A DNA stretch of 64,000 nucleotides from Taibaiella helva (GCF_003545695.1 NZ_QUZZ01000002.1:1-64000), one strand, 5' to 3'; positions 54,799 through 62,488 are shown, numbered from the stretch's first letter. Translations and numbers: made by a program. The notes: a model not told the origin generated them from the sequence alone.

Positions 54799-55143
54799 AT
54801 GACGACGACAACAGAAGCAGCGCCGGTCTCCTTTACGGAAGGCGCTTTGAGAGAATTGCGGCAGCTGCAGGCCCGGCCTGAAGCGGCAGGGATGATGCTG
54901 CGCGTAGGCGTGAAGGGTGGCGGGTGTTCCGGCCTCAGCTATGTGCTGGGTTTTGACCAGAAGGAAGAAGATGATATCGAGAGCGAAGTACAGGGTATCC
55001 CTGTTATTATGAAAAAAGCACACGGCATATACCTGCTGGGTATGGAAATCGACTATGCATCGGGATTGAACGCACGCGGCTTCGTGTTCAATAATCCCAA
55101 TGCCAGCAGCTCCTGTGGCTGCGGCACTTCCTTTGCCGTATAA
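54799..55143 (+). CDS. A-type iron-sulfur assembly protein (IscA/HesB family)
   Basis: 114 aa from the ATG at 54799 (a GTG lies one codon upstream). The three conserved cysteines C43 (GGGCSGLSY), C106 and C108 (SSCGCG) form the Fe-S/iron site. Such proteins pass clusters or iron to apoproteins. It is compact and cytoplasmic. It lies 25 nt downstream of the hypothetical at 54270. No other isc or suf gene is in the window. Confidence 0.94.
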   Translation: MTTTTEAAPVSFTEGALRELRQLQARPEAAGMMLRVGVKGGGCSGLSYVLGFDQKEEDDIESEVQGIPVIMKKAHGIYLLGMEIDYASGLNARGFVFNNPNASSSCGCGTSFAV

Positions 55144-55173
55144 ACCTATCCCCCGAGCCCTGATCAAGCCTTA

Positions 55174-55182
55174 AAAGGAGGA
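55174..55182 (+). promoter_or_regulatory. Strong Shine-Dalgarno site for a TTG start
   Basis: AAAGGAGGA lies 6 nt before the TTG at 55189-55191. It is nearly perfect to the anti-SD sequence, which is unusual in Bacteroidota, where most genes lack such sites. It decides the start of the gene at 55189. Confidence 0.65.
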
Positions 55183-55188
55183 ATACTT

Positions 55189-55863
55189 TTGAAACGAAAG
55201 ATCTGTTTTTTGATACTGGCAGCAGCGCTCTCGGGCGGTGCTGCTCTTTTTGCGCAAAGCAGGAAGGACGAAAAGCCTGAACACCGGCCGGCGCAGAAAA
55301 AGGACAACCTGAACCGGACCGATGTCCGCAACCGTAAGCAGGGGCTTTGGTTTTACGAGCACGATGCGCGTATGGGCGAGCCGCATTATTATGAGTACGG
55401 CAGCTACATCGATGACAAGAAGAGCGGTGTATGGACCAAGCTGGACGGCGATCAGCGGCTCATGTCTACCGAGACTTATTCCCGCGGCCAGCTTAACGGG
55501 ATTTCCCAGTACTACGAAGATGGCCGGCTGGTATGCGTAGGCAATTACCGCGGTCTGTATGCTGATGGCCGGTACGATTCCATTTGGGTTACCAATCCCG
55601 AAACGCTGGAAGATAGCCTGGTGGCCGTTCCTACTGAACTGGGCTATACGAAGCACGGCCTGTGGCGCTACTACGATGCCGGTACCGGGCAGCTTACCCG
55701 GGAAGAAGAATACCAGGTGGACAACCTGATCAGGGAGCAGGAGTTCAGCCATTATACCAGGTCGGACAGCCTGGCAATCAGGAAGCGGAACGATAACCTG
55801 CCGCACAATAAAAAGGCCTCGGCCAGGCCCCCGGCCGGCAAGCGGAAAAGCCTGATCGAGTGA
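55189..55863 (+). CDS. Exported MORN-repeat-like protein (YwqK type)
   Basis: 224 aa from a TTG start with a strong SD. Signal peptide ends AALFAQ. The core holds MORN-like strands: RKQGLWFYEH, KKSGVWTKLD, GQLNGISQYYEDG and TKHGLWRYYDAGTGQLTREEEY, in the spacing of toxin-antitoxin YwqK-type repeats. The ends are rich in Lys/Arg. Role unknown; the MORN label comes from the pattern of G-x-W/G-x-x-x-Y strands, not from any catalytic residue. It follows the IscA-type gene by 45 nt. Confidence 0.8.
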   Translation: MKRKICFLILAAALSGGAALFAQSRKDEKPEHRPAQKKDNLNRTDVRNRKQGLWFYEHDARMGEPHYYEYGSYIDDKKSGVWTKLDGDQRLMSTETYSRGQLNGISQYYEDGRLVCVGNYRGLYADGRYDSIWVTNPETLEDSLVAVPTELGYTKHGLWRYYDAGTGQLTREEEYQVDNLIREQEFSHYTRSDSLAIRKRNDNLPHNKKASARPPAGKRKSLIE

Positions 55864-55867
55864 AGTA

Positions 55868-55898
55868 TTTGGACAATTTAATTTTATCCCTATCTTTG
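55868..55898 (+). promoter_or_regulatory. Consensus Bacteroidota promoter of the lysA leader
   Basis: TTTG (55868-55871), exactly 19 nt, then TATCTTTG (55891-55898) matches TTTG-N19-TAnnTTTG in full. The expected transcript start is near 55903-55907, only about 10 nt before the leader-peptide ATG at 55914. Confidence 0.85.
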
Positions 55899-55913
55899 CG
55901 CCCGTCGACAACA

Positions 55914-55973
55914 ATGACCCTGATAGCGAACATAAAGACAATAAAGACCAAGAAACCTTACCTGTATGGGTGA
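55914..55973 (+). CDS. Lysine/threonine/isoleucine-rich leader peptide (19 aa)
   Basis: The open frame ATG 55914 to TGA 55971 encodes MTLIANIKTIKTKKPYLYG. Four Lys (K8, K11, K13, K14), three Thr and three Ile, with Met and Asn, are all made from aspartate, and the Lys codons lie together (55935-55937 to 55953-55955). The ATG comes right after the promoter, and the stop overlaps segment 2 of the attenuator pairing. The downstream gene makes lysine. A control peptide for lysA is the simplest reading; it is too short to be supported by homology. Confidence 0.72.
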   Translation: MTLIANIKTIKTKKPYLYG

Positions 55974-56042
55974 GCGGAGATCTTATTGTCCCTGAACGAT
56001 AACAATAACGATGAAGCTTACCGGTACCGGTAAGCTTTTTTT
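55957..56042 (+). promoter_or_regulatory. Ribosome-mediated transcription attenuator upstream of lysA
   Basis: Four segments can pair in turn: 1 = CTTACC (55957-55962), 2 = GGTGAGC (55969-55975), 3 = GCTTACC (56016-56022), 4 = GGTAAGC (56029-56035). 1:2 and 3:4 exclude 2:3. Segments 3:4 form the intrinsic terminator (palindrome 56014-56037 plus seven T). 2:3 is reinforced by TTATTG (55983-55988) with CAATAA (56003-56008). A ribosome stalled at the Lys codons would free segment 2 for 2:3 and prevent termination; a ribosome reaching TGA would cover segment 2 and allow 3:4. Confidence 0.72.
56014..56042 (+). terminator. Intrinsic terminator within the lysA leader
   Basis: The 24-nt perfect palindrome (10-bp stem AAGCTTACCG with 4-nt loop) is followed by seven Ts (56036-56042). 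It lies about 30 nt before the lysA ATG, so full termination would silence lysA. It is the terminator half of the proposed attenuator. Confidence 0.88.
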
Positions 56043-56071
56043 ATGACTTTAATTAACCGTAAAAACGAATC

Positions 56072-57280
56072 ATGAGCACATCGATTGCCCAGCAGGAGCT
56101 GATCCGCCTCGCCGCCGAATACGGCGCACCGCTTTATGTCTATGACGCCCAAACCATGCGCCGGCAATACCGGAAGCTGGAAGAAGCCTTTAAGGAATGC
56201 CAGGTGAAGATACACTATGCGATGAAGGCCCTGAGCAATATCCATGTGCTGAAGCTGTTCCGCGAGCTGGGCGCAGGCCTCGATGCCGTATCGCTGGAAG
56301 AGGTGCGTATCGGCCTGCTGGCCGGTTATCCGCCTGAAGATATCCTGTATACCCCCAATTGTGTATCCTTTGCGGAGATAGAGGAGTGCGTAGCCCTCGG
56401 TGTGAAGCTCAATATCGACAACATTTCCATCCTCGAACAGTTCGGGCACCGCTATGGCAGCTCTGTGCCGGTATGTATCCGCGTGAATCCGCACATTATG
56501 GCGGGCGGGCATTACAAGATCTCCACCGGCCATATCGACAGCAAATTCGGTATCTCTATACACCAGATGCGGCACGTGGAGCGCCTGATCGGCTCCCTGG
56601 GCATCAGGGTGGAAGGCATTCATATGCATACCGGCAGCGATATCCTGGATGTCGATGTGTTCCTCAACGGCGCCGAGCTGCTTTTCGACCTGGCGCTCTC
56701 TTTTCCCGATATCGCCTATATCGATTTCGGCAGCGGCTTTAAAGTAGGCTACAAGCCCGACGATGTGACTACGGATGTGGCCTTGCTGGGCAAGCGGCTT
56801 ACGGAGCGCTACCAGCGGTTCTGTAAAGAGTATGGCCGCGAGATACAGATCCATTTTGAGCCGGGCAAGTTCCTGGTCAGCGAGGCCGGCTATTTCCTGG
56901 CCAAAGTGAATGTGATCAAGCAGACCACAGCCACCGTTTTTGCAGGATTGGATACCGGCTTCAACCACCTGATGCGACCGACCCTTTACGATGCCTACCA
57001 CCATATCACGAATCTTTCCCATCCGCATGGCCGGCAACGGGTATATACCGTGGTCGGCTACATTTGCGAGACGGACACCTTTGCCTGGGATCGTCCGTTG
57101 AAAGAAGTGAGGGAAGGCGACCTGCTGTGCTTTCACAATGCCGGCGCCTATGGCTTCATGATGGCGTCCAACTACAATTCGCGGCTGCGGCCGGCCGAAG
57201 TGCTGGTCGATGGTACAGAACATAAGCTGATCAGGCGGCGGGAAACCCTGGACGACCTGCTGGCAACGCAGCTGATGTAA
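56072..57280 (+). CDS. lysA: Diaminopimelate decarboxylase LysA
   Basis: 402 aa. LysA makes L-lysine from meso-diaminopimelate with PLP. K52 in HYAMKALSN is the Schiff-base lysine. GIHMHTGSD holds the specificity loop, FEPGKFLVSEAGYFLAKVN the phosphate region, and ICETDTFAWDR carries the catalytic Cys-Glu of the partner subunit. Fold type III barrel plus C-terminal beta domain. It is a single gene behind an attenuator-like leader; the next gene is a receptor with its own promoter and there is a strong terminator after lysA. Confidence 0.93.
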   Translation: MSTSIAQQELIRLAAEYGAPLYVYDAQTMRRQYRKLEEAFKECQVKIHYAMKALSNIHVLKLFRELGAGLDAVSLEEVRIGLLAGYPPEDILYTPNCVSFAEIEECVALGVKLNIDNISILEQFGHRYGSSVPVCIRVNPHIMAGGHYKISTGHIDSKFGISIHQMRHVERLIGSLGIRVEGIHMHTGSDILDVDVFLNGAELLFDLALSFPDIAYIDFGSGFKVGYKPDDVTTDVALLGKRLTERYQRFCKEYGREIQIHFEPGKFLVSEAGYFLAKVNVIKQTTATVFAGLDTGFNHLMRPTLYDAYHHITNLSHPHGRQRVYTVVGYICETDTFAWDRPLKEVREGDLLCFHNAGAYGFMMASNYNSRLRPAEVLVDGTEHKLIRRRETLDDLLATQLM

Positions 57281-57300
57281 GCTGTATTATTGATCCCCCT

Positions 57301-57348
57301 ACATCAAGAGAAGTCAAGTTTTAATAAAAACCTGACTTCTCTTGATGT
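57301..57348. terminator. Intrinsic terminator after lysA
   Basis: Arms ACATCAAGAGAAGTCA and TGACTTCTCTTGATGT enclose an A/T-rich loop. The core AGAGAAGTCAAGTTTT is shared with the terminator at 11535-11574. Confidence 0.9.
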
Positions 57349-57459
57349 AGGGAAAGCGCTGAAACGCCTGGCTGATCGGTTGATTGCACCTGCTGATTCT
57401 TGTATCCATACCTTTTTATTTCCCCCTTTTGGCGGTAGCTGCAGTGATTGACGTGCCGG

Positions 57460-57467
57460 TAACTTTG
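57460..57467 (+). promoter_or_regulatory. -7 promoter element of the beta-barrel receptor
   Basis: TAACTTTG matches TAnnTTTG and lies 22 nt before the ATG at 57490. No good -33 partner is seen. Confidence 0.4.
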
Positions 57468-57489
57468 CAGGGATTTAAACCCTTATCTT

Positions 57490-59973
57490 ATGACGAGATT
57501 ACTACTCGCCATAGCGCTGACCTGCTACCTGAACAGCGCTATAGCACAAACCGGGAACCAGGCCGAAAGCACAACCACACAGCTGGCAGGGGTTACCATA
57601 TCCGGCATCATCAAGGATTCAGCGGCCAACCAGGTGCTGGAATTCAGTTCGGTGATGCTGATCAAAAAAGGGGAACAGGCTTCCGACGGGATCAACTCGG
57701 ATAGCCTTGGCCACTTTGCCTTTCACCAGGTACAGCCCGGTGAATATACGCTCAGTGTTTTTTATGTCGGCTATCCCAAGCTGGAACGGACAATTGTCGT
57801 GGATGCTTCCGGCAAAGATATTTCCCTGGGTGTGGTGAATATGAACACCGGCAATACGGCGCTGAAAGAGGTGCAGATCGTGGACTACCGGCAATTGGTC
57901 GAGCAACGGCCCGATGGTATGGTTTATAATGCGGAAAAAGATATTACCAATAAAGGCATTACCGCCGATCAGCTGCTGCGTAAAGTACCCATGGTGACGG
58001 TAGACCTGGAAGGTAATGTACAGCTGCGCGGCAGCCGCAACATCAAGGTGCTGATCGATGGCAAGCCTTCAACGCTCATTGCTTCTTCGGTAAAGGATGC
58101 ATTACGTCAGATCCCCGCCGATAATATTAAGTCGGTAGAAGTGATCACCAGTCCCGGCGCGCGCTACGATGCCGAAGGTGCGGCCGGTGTGATCAATATC
58201 ATTACCAAGAAAAGCCTGATGAAAGGCCTTAGCGGTTCGGTATTCGGAGCGCTCAGCTATAACGTGCCCCAGCAGCTGCTTACAGGTCACGGCGGCTTTA
58301 ACCTCAATTACCGCAACAAGAATTTCGGACTGGGATTGAACGCCGGAGCAAGCCGTTGGGAAATGGTGATCGATATGATGTCGGAGCGTACCGACTTTCC
58401 CAGGACCAATTCGCAGGCGACGCTGATCCAGAATACTGTATTCAACGGCGGCGGTAACTTTTACTGGAGTCGCCTCAATGCCGATTACCAGATCGATTCC
58501 CTGCAATCTATACAGGCCGGTATCAGCTACAATCCCGGCAACTGGACACAGAACACCCGCCTGTTCAATCATTTTATGCCGGTAGATACAGCCGATTCGC
58601 GTCGGAACACTTATTCCGAGTCGCCGCGGGACAACATTGGCTTCGATGCTGCGTACTCGCTTAAGTTTAAGAACAACCCCAAGCGCACGCTGGACATTCT
58701 TTCCCAGTATTCCATCAATTCAACCACCCAGAAATACGAGCTGGACGGCCACAGTATGACCGACGATGCGATCAATTACAGGGAACGGAACACCAATAAG
58801 AGCCACAACAACGAATTCACGATACAGGCCGATTACGTGCATCCCTTAAAGAAGCCGGGACAAAAGATCGAGACGGGGCTGAAGTACATCAACCGGGATA
58901 TTTCGAGCGAATACCAGCTGGAATTCTGGACGCCCAATGCGACCGACTTTGCTGTGGATCCCCGCCGCACCAATCGCCTGGCTTATACCCAGCAGGTAGG
59001 CGCCGCTTATGCCCAGTTTGCTACGCCGTTGTCCAAAAGGTTGAGCATGATTGCAGGCGCACGTTATGAGTTTACAGATATTAAGGGTCATCAGCAGGAA
59101 GCCGGCAGCGCTTTCAAAACGCAGTTCAACAACCTGCTGCCCAACCTCAGCTTCGCTTACGGCCTCAGCGACTACAGCAAGCTGAAGCTGTCCTATAACA
59201 TGAGGATCGAAAGGCCATCCATCGATTACGTTAATCCCTATATCAACTATAGCGACCGTTATAACCTGACACAGGGCAACCCGCTGCTGGTGCCGGAAAA
59301 AACGCATAATGTGGAGCTGGGCTATAGCACCTTCTTCGGCAGCACCAGCCTTAACTTCTCCTCCTTTTACCGTCATACGGGTAACGGGATCGAGAATGTA
59401 ACTTCAGTCGGCTCTGATAATGTAAGCCGTACAACCTACCAGAACGTAGCCAAGAACAATACGGTTGGCCTGGATTTCTACGGTTCCAGCAATTTCTTTA
59501 ACCGCTGGATGATCAATCTCAACGGAAGCCTTTACTATAAGTCTTTGAAGAGCCCTTCGCTTAATATCGAGAACTCGGGCTGGCAATATACCGCCAGCAT
59601 GTATACCAGCTTCAAGCTTTCCGAGCGCTTTTCTATCGCCGGCTATGCTATGTACAACGGCAACCAGATCCAGCTGCAGGGCTACCAGACCACCTGGTAC
59701 TACTACTTCCTGGGCCTGCAGGTAACGGTGCTGAAAGGCAAGGGTACACTCAATCTGGCGGGAGAGAACTTCTTCACGCCTGAAGTGCACATGACTACCA
59801 AATATCAATACCAGAACGCCGATTACGAAATGCATTCGACCTATTATGGTCGCGGTGTGCGCCTGTCGTTCCAGCTGAACTTTGGAAAGATGCATTTCAT
59901 GCAGCAGAAGAAAGTAGACAACAAGGACCTGAAGAGCGGTAATAACGGTCAGCAGACCATGGGTGGACAATAA
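57490..59973 (+). CDS. Outer-membrane beta-barrel receptor (TonB-dependent type, OMP_b-brl_3)
   Basis: 827 aa. Signal peptide ends NSAIAQ. A CarboxypepD_reg-like domain (about 35-115: VTISGIIKDSAANQVLEFSS) precedes a TonB-type plug (about 130-230: LLRKVPMVTVDLEGNVQLRGSRNIKVLIDGKPS, AEGAAGVINIITKK). A large barrel follows and the C-terminal barrel strands match the OMP_b-brl_3 family. The ligand is unknown, with no SusD partner. C-terminal strand RGVRLSFQLNFGKMHF is followed by a polar tail of about 25 residues. Confidence 0.88.
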   Translation: MTRLLLAIALTCYLNSAIAQTGNQAESTTTQLAGVTISGIIKDSAANQVLEFSSVMLIKKGEQASDGINSDSLGHFAFHQVQPGEYTLSVFYVGYPKLERTIVVDASGKDISLGVVNMNTGNTALKEVQIVDYRQLVEQRPDGMVYNAEKDITNKGITADQLLRKVPMVTVDLEGNVQLRGSRNIKVLIDGKPSTLIASSVKDALRQIPADNIKSVEVITSPGARYDAEGAAGVINIITKKSLMKGLSGSVFGALSYNVPQQLLTGHGGFNLNYRNKNFGLGLNAGASRWEMVIDMMSERTDFPRTNSQATLIQNTVFNGGGNFYWSRLNADYQIDSLQSIQAGISYNPGNWTQNTRLFNHFMPVDTADSRRNTYSESPRDNIGFDAAYSLKFKNNPKRTLDILSQYSINSTTQKYELDGHSMTDDAINYRERNTNKSHNNEFTIQADYVHPLKKPGQKIETGLKYINRDISSEYQLEFWTPNATDFAVDPRRTNRLAYTQQVGAAYAQFATPLSKRLSMIAGARYEFTDIKGHQQEAGSAFKTQFNNLLPNLSFAYGLSDYSKLKLSYNMRIERPSIDYVNPYINYSDRYNLTQGNPLLVPEKTHNVELGYSTFFGSTSLNFSSFYRHTGNGIENVTSVGSDNVSRTTYQNVAKNNTVGLDFYGSSNFFNRWMINLNGSLYYKSLKSPSLNIENSGWQYTASMYTSFKLSERFSIAGYAMYNGNQIQLQGYQTTWYYYFLGLQVTVLKGKGTLNLAGENFFTPEVHMTTKYQYQNADYEMHSTYYGRGVRLSFQLNFGKMHFMQQKKVDNKDLKSGNNGQQTMGGQ

Positions 59974-60040
59974 TCGCATGACATGCCGGTCCCGGTGAGC
60001 CGGAATACAACTACATAAAATGCATCAAAAGCATACTTGC

Positions 60041-60065
60041 ACAGACGTTGCATTGCAACGTCTGT
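60041..60065. repeat. Palindrome ACAGACGTTGCA mirrored, copy 1
   Basis: 25-nt palindrome with arms ACAGACGTTGCA/TGCAACGTCTGT and a single T between, followed by GCC. Preceded by ACATAAAATGCATCAAAAGC. A near-copy, including much of that flank, follows at 60158-60182. Confidence 0.8.
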
Positions 60066-60157
60066 GCCGTGATTATACTCAAGGGCCAGCCTTTTAGGCC
60101 ACCCGCAATAGAGAAGCCGGATAGCCATTGAATAAAAATACATCAAAGCTTACTTGT

Positions 60158-60182
60158 ACAGACGTTGCCGTGCAACGTCTGT
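60158..60182. repeat. Palindrome ACAGACGTTGC mirrored, copy 2
   Basis: Arms ACAGACGTTGC/GCAACGTCTGT around CGT. Preceded by AATAAAAATACATCAAAGC, a close match to the flank of copy 1, so the duplicated unit is about 55 nt. It lies 19 nt from the stop of the DUF5362 gene and might help terminate it. Confidence 0.8.
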
Positions 60183-60200
60183 TTCATCTGTAGAATAGGG

Positions 60201-60635
60201 TTAAACAGTCATGGTACGTATACCGCCGAGGATTACGGATAGCAACATGAGCGCTATAGAGACCACTGTCAGTATGCCCATATAGCGGAACAGGGTTTTC
60301 TGGTAACGGAATCCCTCGTTGATCAGGTCGCGGTTGTTGTTCTGTATACCTTGCTTCATGCGCGAGGAGAACCGGAATAAGGCATAAATAGGGTAGCAGT
60401 ACAGCGCTGCCAGAATCACGATGACGATGACAGAGATAATAACGGCCAGGCTGGTTTCGATCTGGGCCATCGCGGAAGTAGTGTAGGTAGCCATCACGAT
60501 GTATATTCCCGAAAGCACCATGATAAAGATAAAGCAAATGGCCAGGAACCGTGTCCAGCGGGTGGTTTCGAGCAGGTGGGCCTTGGCGGTTTCGTCAAGG
60601 CCGGTTTCAAAAAGGTCAGGATTCTGTTGTAGCAT
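60201..60635 (-). CDS. DUF5362-type four-helix membrane protein
   Basis: 144 aa. An N-terminal soluble part (MLQQNPDLFETGLDETAKAHLLETTRW) is followed by four hydrophobic segments (about 30-48, 62-85, and a pair at 115-140) and the polar helix RFSSRMKQGIQNNNRDLINEGFRYQKTLFRY between them. This pattern resembles the DUF5362 family of Bacteroidota, with no known function. It lies 28 nt after the ketosynthase stop and is likely in the same operon. Confidence 0.7.
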   Translation of the reverse strand: MLQQNPDLFETGLDETAKAHLLETTRWTRFLAICFIFIMVLSGIYIVMATYTTSAMAQIETSLAVIISVIVIVILAALYCYPIYALFRFSSRMKQGIQNNNRDLINEGFRYQKTLFRYMGILTVVSIALMLLSVILGGIRTMTV

Positions 60636-60663
60636 GGATTAAGAGGATTGGATATTGGAAACA

Positions 60664-61848
60664 TTAAACGGCTGACAGTACCAGTGAAGAGCAATTGCCG
60701 CCGAATCCGAAGGAGTTGGACAGCACATGCTTTACCGGCATGGCCTGCAGCGTGGTTACCGGCTGCCAGTTCAGGCTGGTCATCGATGTGTTCATGCGCA
60801 GGTGGGGCAGGCATATTTGTTCCTGCAGGCTCAGCAGGGAGAAGACCGCTTCTACCGCTCCGGCAGCAGCCAGGGTATGACCGGTAAAGGCCTTGGTCGA
60901 GCTGGCAGGCGGTACCTGTTCAAAAACGGCTTGTACCGCGGCGCCTTCCGAAGCGTCATTGTTCTCCGTGCCGGTTCCATGCAGGTTGATATAGCTGATG
61001 TCCTTCGGGGCGATACCAGCCTGCGCTATAGCTTGCCTCATGGCCAGCTGGTTGCCCTTGCCCTCGGGTGAAGAAGCCGTCTGGTGATGCGCGTCATTAG
61101 CGTTGGCATAGCCGGAGACAGCTGCGCCGGCATGACTGCCGAGCTGTTGCATCGCCTTCTCGCCGGCCAGTACCAGGTAGGCTGCACCTTCGCCCAGATT
61201 GAGCCCCCGGCGGTGTTCGTCGAAGGGGCGGCACAATTCCTTGTCCAGGATCATGAGCGAATTAAAGCCATTGAGCGTAAAGCGGGAAAGGCTGTCGGCG
61301 CCTCCGGCGATCACGATATCGTATTGACCATTCCGGATCAGCTTGGCGCCCATCATAATGCTGTTGGCCGAGGAAGAGCAGGCTGTGCTGATGGTAGTGC
61401 TCCAGCAATGCAGCCCCAGGGCCTGTGTCGTGCGTTCCGTGATCGCGCCGCATTCATGGTGGCGCACCATGTTCAGGTCTCCTGTCTGCCGGTCCTCGTT
61501 GAAGGAAGCATAGAAAGATTCAGTAAGGTCCATGCCGCCTACGGTGTTGGCAGAAATAAAAGCAATACGAAGACCGGTAGCTTTGCCGGCCAGCGGCAGC
61601 CAGGCTTCCTGCGCGGCCAGGATACTCAGCAGCGCTGTACGCGGCAGGCGGGCATCGGCGCCGGTACGGGCAGCCAGGGCCTCATTGCTCAGCTTCACTT
61701 CACCCACCGGCAATTGATGCCGGGTGGACAACCATTCGGGCAGGCCAATGGCGGCCCGGCTGGCTTTAAGCGAGGCCAGGTTTTCGGATACGGTATACCC
61801 GATGCTGGTAACGAGCCCGCAGCCGGCAATATAAGCAGTATTATGCAT
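60664..61848 (-). CDS. Beta-ketoacyl-ACP synthase (KAS I/II type, pigment-cluster-like)
   Basis: 394 aa from the ATG at 61848. The catalytic triad is complete: C157 (STACSSSANSI), H290 (NLHGTGTENND) and H324 (FTGHTLAAAG). Overall it resembles the condensing enzymes of aryl-polyene/flexirubin clusters more than housekeeping FabF (opening HNTAYIAGCGLVTSIG). Its start overlaps the stop of the upstream half-ketosynthase by 8 nt, so translation is probably coupled. No acyl carrier protein, ketoreductase or dehydratase is next to it. Confidence 0.88.
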   Translation of the reverse strand: MHNTAYIAGCGLVTSIGYTVSENLASLKASRAAIGLPEWLSTRHQLPVGEVKLSNEALAARTGADARLPRTALLSILAAQEAWLPLAGKATGLRIAFISANTVGGMDLTESFYASFNEDRQTGDLNMVRHHECGAITERTTQALGLHCWSTTISTACSSSANSIMMGAKLIRNGQYDIVIAGGADSLSRFTLNGFNSLMILDKELCRPFDEHRRGLNLGEGAAYLVLAGEKAMQQLGSHAGAAVSGYANANDAHHQTASSPEGKGNQLAMRQAIAQAGIAPKDISYINLHGTGTENNDASEGAAVQAVFEQVPPASSTKAFTGHTLAAAGAVEAVFSLLSLQEQICLPHLRMNTSMTSLNWQPVTTLQAMPVKHVLSNSFGFGGNCSSLVLSAV

Positions 61849-62488
61849 GATTGAAGATTTGTTCCAGCACAGGAAGATCAAAAGGCAGGGCAGGGCCCTG
61901 AGCAGGCCGCTCTTTGCTTACCCACAATAATGTAGCAGAAAGCCTGCCGGCAGCAGCTTCTACGTGCCCGCAAAGGCAGGCGCTGCTTTCCCGGTGCTCC
62001 AGGAGATCATGCACATAAAAACCGAACCAAGCCGGATCGGCTACATCGCTGATGGTACACATCTGCTCGCCTTTAAAGCCATGCCGTATATCGATCTCGC
62101 CCAGCATAATATTGGGCAGGGTATAGACAAACAAGGCCGGGCTGGCCAGGCGCTGGCGGCTCTTCTCAAATTTCCGGTCCACCTCGAGGCAGCCGGAAGC
62201 CGTGCTGAGCACCGTGGCTACCGTATTACGGTCAATGGTCAACGCTGCAGGCAATACCCATTCTGCAGCCAGGAACGCTGCACGGCTGAGGATGTCCATT
62301 TTAAAGAACTTGGGATAGCTGATACCCGACTGCTGATACAGGGACAAAGCAATCGCATCGATATCCTGCTCCGCTGAGGTATAAAGCAGGGCGCCATCGC
62401 GCCATACCTTTTGCTGCCGCCACTGTATATAGTGCTGTAAGTACAAAATAGAATTTGTTTTTGCCGGGAAGGACCGGATCAGGAGCAA
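61841..62488 (-). CDS. Half-length beta-ketoacyl synthase-like protein lacking the active cysteine
   Basis: Up to 215 aa from a TTG at 62488; an internal TTG at 62446 (201 aa, MYLQHYIQWRQQKVW) is plausible. It lines up with the N-terminal half of the ketosynthase downstream: VATVLSTASGCLEVDRKF with its IAFISANTVGGMDLTE, and ALFVYTLPNIMLGEIDIRHG with the nucleophile region. The position of the catalytic Cys is occupied by TISDVADPAW, so it should be inactive. It may act as a partner of the full-length enzyme, like a chain-length factor. Related short KS-like proteins accompany flexirubin-type clusters. Confidence 0.78.
   Translation of the reverse strand: MLLIRSFPAKTNSILYLQHYIQWRQQKVWRDGALLYTSAEQDIDAIALSLYQQSGISYPKFFKMDILSRAAFLAAEWVLPAALTIDRNTVATVLSTASGCLEVDRKFEKSRQRLASPALFVYTLPNIMLGEIDIRHGFKGEQMCTISDVADPAWFGFYVHDLLEHRESSACLCGHVEAAAGRLSATLLWVSKERPAQGPALPFDLPVLEQIFNHA

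Noticed and set aside
55868-56071. Lysine riboswitch (L-box) upstream of lysA
   Set aside because: The leader of about 165 nt lacks the five-way junction size and conserved core of the lysine riboswitch and contains a translated frame instead; an attenuator fits better.
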